From Flavobacteriales bacterium (GTDB taxonomy: Bacteria > Bacteroidota > Bacteroidia > Flavobacteriales_F > PHOS-HE28): DNA of 64,000 bases. Made by a program: the position numbers and the translations under genes. Location of the stretch: positions 1 through 64,000 of the forward strand of contig JADJKO010000012.1 in assembly GCA_016705955.1 (NCBI GenBank), given 5' to 3'. The notes under the pieces were generated by a model that did not search any database, was not told where the DNA came from, and saw only the letters and a program-made list of their open reading frames with translations. This document shows positions 58,798 through 64,000 of this stretch, one piece after another; positions within the stretch are counted from its first letter, which is position 1, and each line of letters begins with the position of its first letter.

Positions 58798-60164
58798 GTG
58801 GGAACAGGTTCTACTTCATCGGTGTCGGTGGCATCGGCATGAGCGGCCTTGCGCGCTACTTCAAACGGCGCGGTGCCGAGGTGGCCGGGTACGATCGTTC
58901 GCCCAGCGGGATCACCAGCCAATTGCAAAGTGAAGGGATCAACGTGCGGTTCAATGAGGATCCCCGGATGATCCCACAAGCGTTCCAGGATGCAGCACCG
59001 GATGATGTGATGGTGGTGCGTACGCCAGCAGTTCCTGCCGATAGTCCGCTGCTCGCCTACTGGAAGGAACGCGGCGCGCGCATCCTGAAGCGCGCCGAAG
59101 TATTGGGCATGGTCACGCGTGACCGGCCGACCGTGGCGATCGCGGGCACGCACGGAAAGACCACGGTGAGCACCATGCTCGCGCACTTGCTTACCGAGGG
59201 TCGGGTGCCATGCAACGCATTCCTCGGCGGCATCGCCGTGAACTACGACAGCAATGTGCTGTTGAATGATGATGCGACCGTGAATGTGGTGGAGGCCGAT
59301 GAGTACGATCGGAGCTTCCTGCAATTGCACCCTGTGCAAGCGATCGTGACCGCGATGGATCCCGACCACTTGGATATCTATGGGACAGCCGAGGCCATGG
59401 TGGAAGCCTATCGCCAGTTCGCGGGTCAATGCACCGGTCCGATCCTCGTCCACGGTCGCGTGGCGTCGTACTTCACAGGGCACCCGAACATGGTCACCTA
59501 CGCCATGGAAGGCATGAACGAACCGCGTGCGGAGAATGTGCGCGTTGCCGGTGGCCAATATCACTTCGACCTATTGAGCGAGGGCCAGGTGTTGCGGGAT
59601 CTGCAACTCGGCATGCCCGGTCGGCACAATGTGGAGAACGCGATCGCCGCATCCACCGTGGCGCTGCGACTCGGTGTGAAGCCGCAGGCCTTGCGCGCTG
59701 CGCTCGCCTCGTTCGCCGGTGTACACCGGCGCTTCGAGGTACACATCAACGAACCGGGCACGGTCCTCATCGATGATTACGCGCACCATCCGAAGGAATT
59801 GGATGCCTGCATCGGCAGCGTACGCGAACTCTTCCCCGGACGTCGGATCACCGGAGTTTTCCAACCTCACCTGTTCACACGTACCCGGGATCTGGTGGAG
59901 GATTTCGGTCAAAGCCTGTCTAAGCTTGATGAGCTTATGCTACTGCCTATTTATCCGGCCCGCGAGGAGCCGATCCCAGGGATCACATCCGACTGGCTCA
60001 TGGAGCGCGTGCCCATGGAGCACAAGCGCGTGGTCGCTCGCGAAGCCTTGGTGGACGCGATCGCCAGCGCGGATACCGATGTGGTCCTCACCGTGGGTGC
60101 GGGCGACATCGATCAATTGGTGGCACCGATGGCACGTGTACTCAACCAACGCTTGCACGCATGA
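58785..60164 (+). CDS. murC: UDP-MurNAc:L-alanine ligase MurC
   Basis: The 459-residue ligase adds the first stem residue. Motifs are YFIGVGGIGMSGLARYF (residues about 9-25), AIAGTHGKTTVSTMLAHLL (ATP loop), VEADEYDRSFLQL, TAMDPDHLDIYG, and the C-domain DDYAHHPKELDACI with FQPHLFTRT. It overlaps murG by 13 nt and ftsQ by 4 nt. Confidence 0.96.
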   Translation: MEQLSGNRFYFIGVGGIGMSGLARYFKRRGAEVAGYDRSPSGITSQLQSEGINVRFNEDPRMIPQAFQDAAPDDVMVVRTPAVPADSPLLAYWKERGARILKRAEVLGMVTRDRPTVAIAGTHGKTTVSTMLAHLLTEGRVPCNAFLGGIAVNYDSNVLLNDDATVNVVEADEYDRSFLQLHPVQAIVTAMDPDHLDIYGTAEAMVEAYRQFAGQCTGPILVHGRVASYFTGHPNMVTYAMEGMNEPRAENVRVAGGQYHFDLLSEGQVLRDLQLGMPGRHNVENAIAASTVALRLGVKPQALRAALASFAGVHRRFEVHINEPGTVLIDDYAHHPKELDACIGSVRELFPGRRITGVFQPHLFTRTRDLVEDFGQSLSKLDELMLLPIYPAREEPIPGITSDWLMERVPMEHKRVVAREALVDAIASADTDVVLTVGAGDIDQLVAPMARVLNQRLHA

Positions 60165-60973
60165 AACGCTTGAAACGATCCCTGCGACCATTGGCCATCG
60201 GGCTTGGGATCACCGGAGCGGCGGTCATGCTTGGCTTCGTGGAACGCACCACGGATCGTACGCCCTTGACCACGCTCGACATCCGTGTGCATGGCGGTGA
60301 AGGCGTTCACTTCATTGACGAGATGGCCGTGCGCCGTGCAGTGATGGATCAAGGCATCGCGGTCCTGGGTGCAGCGGCAGGGGATGTACACATCGCACAC
60401 ATTGAAGAACGCCTTCGCAACATTCCATGCGTAGCGGATGCGGAGGTGTATCACGATCTGGATGGAACGCTGCACGTGATCGTGAAGCAGCGCGAACCGG
60501 TGGTGCGCGTGTTGAATGGCGACGGCTCAAGCTTCTACATCGATGAGGATGGTTGGGTGATGCCGGTGGATCCGGATTACACAGCGCGCGTGCTGGTCGC
60601 TACCGGATGGATCCGCGAGCCCGGTGCGGTGAGCGGTGTGTATTCCGTGTACGCCGATGATAGCCTCGCGCAAGCCACACGCTCCGACGAGATCCACCGC
60701 ATCGCAAGCTTCATCCGCAAGGACGAATTGTGGAACGCGCTCATCGACCAGCTCGTGGTGAACGCGGACGGCGAGTTCGAACTCATTCCCCGCGTCGGCG
60801 CACAACGCATCCTCATCGGCGATGGTTCCGCATTGGAACAACGCTTCGCCAAACTCCGCCTTTTCTATTCGGAAGGCATGCCCAAGGCCGACTGGCGTCG
60901 TTACGCCCGCATCGACCTGCGCTTCGCTGACCAGATCGTCTGCACCAAACGAAACAGCCCAAACAACCCATAA
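60161..60973 (+). CDS. ftsQ: Cell-division protein FtsQ
   Basis: The 270-residue bitopic protein has a short basic tail, one membrane helix (LAIGLGITGAAVMLGFV), a POTRA-like domain (residues about 40-110, ending in PCVADAEVYHDLDGTLHVIVKQREPVVRV) and a beta domain with SFYIDEDGWVMP and the final WRRYARIDLRFADQIVCTKR. It links FtsL-type proteins to the divisome. It lies in the usual place before ftsA. Confidence 0.92.
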   Translation: MKRLKRSLRPLAIGLGITGAAVMLGFVERTTDRTPLTTLDIRVHGGEGVHFIDEMAVRRAVMDQGIAVLGAAAGDVHIAHIEERLRNIPCVADAEVYHDLDGTLHVIVKQREPVVRVLNGDGSSFYIDEDGWVMPVDPDYTARVLVATGWIREPGAVSGVYSVYADDSLAQATRSDEIHRIASFIRKDELWNALIDQLVVNADGEFELIPRVGAQRILIGDGSALEQRFAKLRLFYSEGMPKADWRRYARIDLRFADQIVCTKRNSPNNP

Positions 60974-60978
60974 GTACC

Positions 60979-62286
60979 ATGGACCACAAAGAAGAGATCG
61001 TCGCCGGCCTCGACATCGGCACCACCAAGATCGCCTGCATCGTCGGGCGCAGGAATGAGCAAGGAAAGATCGAGATCCTCGGCATGGGCCGCAGTCGCAG
61101 TGAGGGCATCATGCGCGGTGTGGTAGCCAACATCCCGAAGACCGTGGAGAGCATCCGCGCAGCGGTGAGCGAAGCCGCGGATATGGCCGGCGTGGACATC
61201 GAAACGGTGAACGTGGGCATCGCGGGCCAGCACATCCGCAGCATGCAACACCGCGGCATGAAGATGCGCCAGAGCATGGAGGAGGAGATCAGCCAAAGCG
61301 ATATCGATCAACTCATCGATGAGTCGCACCGGCTCGTGATGCCTCCCGGTGAAGAGATCATCCACGTACTGCCGCAGGAGTACATCGTGGACAATGAACA
61401 GGGGATCCGTGACCCGATCGGCATGAGCGGCATCCGCCTCGAAGCAAACTTCCACATCATCAGCGGACAGGTCACGGCAGCGCGCAATATCAACAAGTGC
61501 GTACACCGCGCGAGCCTCAACGTCACCGAACTCATCCTTGAACCACTCGCCAGTGCAGAGGCAGTGCTGAGCCATCAGGAGAAGGAGGCCGGTGTGGTGC
61601 TCGTGGACATTGGTGGCGGCACAACGGACATCGCCATCTTCTTCGACAACATCATCCGGCACACCGCGGTGATCCCCTTCGGTGGCAATGTGGTCACGGA
61701 GGATATCCGCCAAGGTTGCCAGATCATGCGCGATCAGGCGGAGCAGCTCAAGACCAAGTTCGGGAGTGCCCTTGCGCGTGAGAACAAGGAGAATGAAGTG
61801 GTGTGCATCCCCGGCCTTCGCGGTCGCGAGCCGAAGGAGATCAGCCTGCGCATGTTGGCGGAGATCATCCAGAGCCGCATGGAGGAGATCATCGAGCACG
61901 TGTACTTCGAGATCAAGAACAGTGGCATCGAGAAGCAGCTCATCGCGGGTATCGTCCTTACCGGTGGTGGTGCCCAGTTGAAGCACCTGAAGCACTTGGT
62001 GGAGTACGTGACCGGCATGGATACGCGCATCGGCTATCCGAACGAACACCTCGCCACCAGCCGCGTGGAGGCCGCTACCAGCCCGCTCTTCGCTACCGGG
62101 GTCGGCCTGGTGTTGAAAGGCTTCGAATACCTCGATCGCCGAAGACCGAAGGAACTGGTGGCAGCCGCCACATCGAAGGCCGATCACAAGGAGCCGGTCA
62201 ACCATAGCAAGGGTCGCATCGGTGAATTCTTCAGCAAGGTCCTGGCCGGTGCCGGTGGCCTGCTCGATCCCGAGGACGACATCTGA
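60979..62286 (+). CDS. ftsA: Cell-division actin homologue FtsA
   Basis: The 435-residue ATPase has PHOSPHATE-1 GLDIGTTKIACIVG (residues about 11-24), the inserted 1C domain (GIMRGVVANI, VNVGIAGQHI), VLVDIGGGTTDIAIF (PHOSPHATE-2), GIVLTGGGAQLKHL (adenosine motif) and a C-terminal amphipathic stretch (GRIGEFFSKVLAG) for membrane binding. It tethers FtsZ to the membrane. Confidence 0.96.
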   Translation: MDHKEEIVAGLDIGTTKIACIVGRRNEQGKIEILGMGRSRSEGIMRGVVANIPKTVESIRAAVSEAADMAGVDIETVNVGIAGQHIRSMQHRGMKMRQSMEEEISQSDIDQLIDESHRLVMPPGEEIIHVLPQEYIVDNEQGIRDPIGMSGIRLEANFHIISGQVTAARNINKCVHRASLNVTELILEPLASAEAVLSHQEKEAGVVLVDIGGGTTDIAIFFDNIIRHTAVIPFGGNVVTEDIRQGCQIMRDQAEQLKTKFGSALARENKENEVVCIPGLRGREPKEISLRMLAEIIQSRMEEIIEHVYFEIKNSGIEKQLIAGIVLTGGGAQLKHLKHLVEYVTGMDTRIGYPNEHLATSRVEAATSPLFATGVGLVLKGFEYLDRRRPKELVAAATSKADHKEPVNHSKGRIGEFFSKVLAGAGGLLDPEDDI

Positions 62287-62328
62287 TATCCGCTGCAACA
62301 TCAACCTCATCCTATAAATCCCTCCGTC

Positions 62329-63978
62329 ATGAAATTCGACCTCCCCAAGGAACTCAGCTCGATCATCAAGGTGATCGGTGTGGGCGGTGGCGGCAGCAAT
62401 GCCGTGAACCACATGTTCGTCCAAGGCATCAAAGGCGTGGACTTCATCGTCTGCAACACCGACCGCCAAGCGCTCGATGTCAGCCCTGTGCCGATCAAAC
62501 TGCAACTCGGACCCGAACTCACCGAGGGCCTCGGTGCGGGCAGCATCCCCGATCGCGGCAAGGACGCCGCACAGGAGAATCTGGACGAGATCCGCCAATT
62601 GCTCAGCACGCGTACCAAGATGCTCTTCATCACCGCTGGTATGGGTGGCGGAACCGGCACAGGCGCCGCGCCTGTGGTGGCCTCCATCGCGCGTGAACTC
62701 GGTATCCTCACGGTGGGTATCGTTACCATGCCCTTCCAATGGGAAGGACCCAAGCGCAAGACGCAGGCGATGGCGGGCATCGAGGAGTTGCGCAACACCG
62801 TGGATACGCTGCTGGTGATCAACAACGATCGCTTGCGGGATCAGTATGGCAACCTCTCGCTCGATAGTGCATTCATGCACGCCGATAACGTCCTCACCAC
62901 TGCCGCGCGCGGCATCGTGGACGTCATCACGAAGACCGGCACGGTCAACGTCGATTTCGAGGACGTGAAGACCGTGATGACCCGCAGCGGCGTGGCCATC
63001 ATGGGCATGGCGGAGACCGGTGGCGAGGATCGCGCCATACGTGCCGCGCAGGAAGCGCTCGATTCACCCTTGCTCAACGACAACGATATCAAGGGCGCGC
63101 GCTACGTGCTGCTCAATATGGCACACGGCGAGCGCGAGATCCTCATCGATGAGATCGATGAGATCACCGAGCACATCCGCAAGGCCAGTGGCAACAGCGC
63201 CGATGTGATCTGGGGCTACGGCAAGGACGAGAGCTTGGGCGACCAACTCCGCATCACGGTGATCGCCACCGGATTCCAAACGAAGCCCGAGACCGGCGAT
63301 GGGGTGTCGCAACGGAACACACGGACGATCATCCCGTTGGATGCGGACATTCCGATCATGATCACGCAACCGATCGCGAACCCGGTGACCGGTGCATCGG
63401 CACCTGAGGCACCAGCGCCGCCCCCCGAGGTGGAGGAAGTATCATCCATGGAGCCGTACATGAAGACAGTGGATCCGAAGCCTGCCCCACAAAGCAGCAT
63501 CGAATTCGAAGTGGAACCGCTCGCACCGCGGATCACCACGCCGGAAGTGAAGCCCGCCGAACCTGCCCCGGAGAAGGTCGTCTTCGAGCTATACGACTCG
63601 ACCACCGATGAAGTGACCGCTTCCACTTCCACCACAGAAGAAGGGACGAGCAGTGAAAAGACCGCCCCGACGAGTGGTAACGATCAACGGATCGAGGTGA
63701 AGGAAGTGCGCGTAACACCGAACGAGCACCAGATCCGCGTGGAAGAGCGCGTGGCGAAAGTGCGTGAAATGAACCTCCGCATGCGCTCGCCGAACGGGGT
63801 GTCGGAGTACGAGCGGGAACCCGCCTACCTGCGCAAGAAGGTCCAACTGAATGAAGGACCGAAGAGCACGGACTCCAGCGTCAGTCGCTTCTCATTGAAC
63901 GAGACCACGGACGAGAACGGCGACCGCAAAGTGGAGCTGCGCAAGAACAATCCGCACTTGCACGACCGCGTGGATTGA
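62329..63978 (+). CDS. ftsZ: Cell-division GTPase FtsZ
   Basis: The 549-residue tubulin homologue has the GTP motif GMGGGTGTGAAP (residues about 104-115), IKVIGVGGGGSNAVNHM at the N-terminus, NTDRQAL, and the T7-loop region with DFEDVKTVM. The globular domain ends near residue 320. An unusually long, Pro/Glu/Thr-rich linker of about 150 residues follows (APAPPPEVEEVSSMEP), then a tail with EREPAYLRKKVQL that is probably the FtsA-binding peptide, and about 40 more residues. Only 22 nt of window remain after the stop. Confidence 0.96.
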   Translation: MKFDLPKELSSIIKVIGVGGGGSNAVNHMFVQGIKGVDFIVCNTDRQALDVSPVPIKLQLGPELTEGLGAGSIPDRGKDAAQENLDEIRQLLSTRTKMLFITAGMGGGTGTGAAPVVASIARELGILTVGIVTMPFQWEGPKRKTQAMAGIEELRNTVDTLLVINNDRLRDQYGNLSLDSAFMHADNVLTTAARGIVDVITKTGTVNVDFEDVKTVMTRSGVAIMGMAETGGEDRAIRAAQEALDSPLLNDNDIKGARYVLLNMAHGEREILIDEIDEITEHIRKASGNSADVIWGYGKDESLGDQLRITVIATGFQTKPETGDGVSQRNTRTIIPLDADIPIMITQPIANPVTGASAPEAPAPPPEVEEVSSMEPYMKTVDPKPAPQSSIEFEVEPLAPRITTPEVKPAEPAPEKVVFELYDSTTDEVTASTSTTEEGTSSEKTAPTSGNDQRIEVKEVRVTPNEHQIRVEERVAKVREMNLRMRSPNGVSEYEREPAYLRKKVQLNEGPKSTDSSVSRFSLNETTDENGDRKVELRKNNPHLHDRVD

Positions 63979-64000
63979 GCGGAGATCGAAGAGGACGATC

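Noticed and set aside
60901..62880. 659-codon minus-strand frame opposite ftsA and ftsZ
   Set aside because: Same reason: it mirrors two highly conserved genes and resembles no protein family.
1..64000. rRNA, tRNA, transposase, integrase or prophage genes
   Set aside because: None was recognised on either strand; the HEPN/MNT cassette is the only mobile-looking segment and has no recombinase.

Overview
The window looks like a chromosomal segment of a fairly GC-rich member of the Bacteroidota, most likely order Flavobacteriales. The evidence is a gldB-gldC gliding-motility pair, proteins ending in type IX secretion (T9SS) sorting domains, TonB-dependent receptors paired with lipoproteins, DUF5689 and DUF4296 proteins, and a run of Bacteroidota-type -7 promoter boxes (TAnnTTTG or TAnnTTCG) a few bases upstream of start codons. 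No rRNA, tRNA, CRISPR array, transposase or phage gene was seen.

Layout. 1-3050: the start of a secreted protein running off the left edge, then a TonB-dependent receptor under a TPP riboswitch (thiamine uptake), both on the minus strand. 3080-9460: a frameshifted outer-membrane-protein remnant, a NadR-like P-loop kinase, a T9SS-secreted propeller-like protein, a lycopene-cyclase-domain membrane protein convergent with a PnuC-family transporter, an EEP-family lipoprotein nuclease, and a small toxin-antitoxin pair. 9523-14874: a three-gene minus-strand operon (TonB receptor, DUF5689 lipoprotein, T9SS-secreted protein). 14985-25809: one giant surface protein of about 3,600 residues with about 37 tandem repeats, broken by a frameshift.

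25867-36875: polyprenol-phosphate mannose synthase, dihydroorotase, DUF4296 lipoprotein, an epimerase, tyrS, a LuxE-like acyl-protein synthetase head-to-head with a lipoprotein, an orphan histidine kinase, a secreted NUC1 nuclease, a glycosyltransferase, trmB and an alkyltransferase-like (ATL) gene. 36877-37534: a HEPN/MNT toxin-antitoxin cassette between 71-bp direct repeats of the ATL 3' end. 37641-43097: mrp, nifU-like, korA-korB, a degenerate second copy of the korB 3' end, and an outer-membrane protein. 43106-47615: nadE, a barrel protein, gldB, gldC, engB and an alpha/beta hydrolase. 47913-63978: the division and cell-wall (dcw) cluster mraZ-rsmH-ftsL-ftsI-murE-mraY-murD-(orphan MurD-C-like domain)-ftsW-murG-murC-ftsQ-ftsA-ftsZ, with candidate MraZ operator repeats in front.

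Functionally the window combines cell-envelope construction and division (dcw), surface display and gliding (T9SS clients, gldBC), nutrient scavenging (TonB receptors, secreted nucleases, thiamine and nicotinamide-type salvage) and central redox metabolism (KorAB, Fe-S carriers).

Most unusual points: the HEPN/MNT cassette that looks inserted at, and regenerates, the 3' end of the ATL gene; divergent genes whose start codons physically overlap and whose promoters lie inside each other's coding sequence; a hairpin that encodes the C-termini of two convergent proteins with both stop codons in its loop; higher-order repeats in the giant adhesin; and an orphan MurD C-terminal domain inside the dcw cluster. 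Several reading frames (3080-3735, 21419, hepT, ftsW) are broken by 1-2 nt changes. Because ftsW is normally essential, uncorrected sequencing or assembly indels are a serious possibility throughout.
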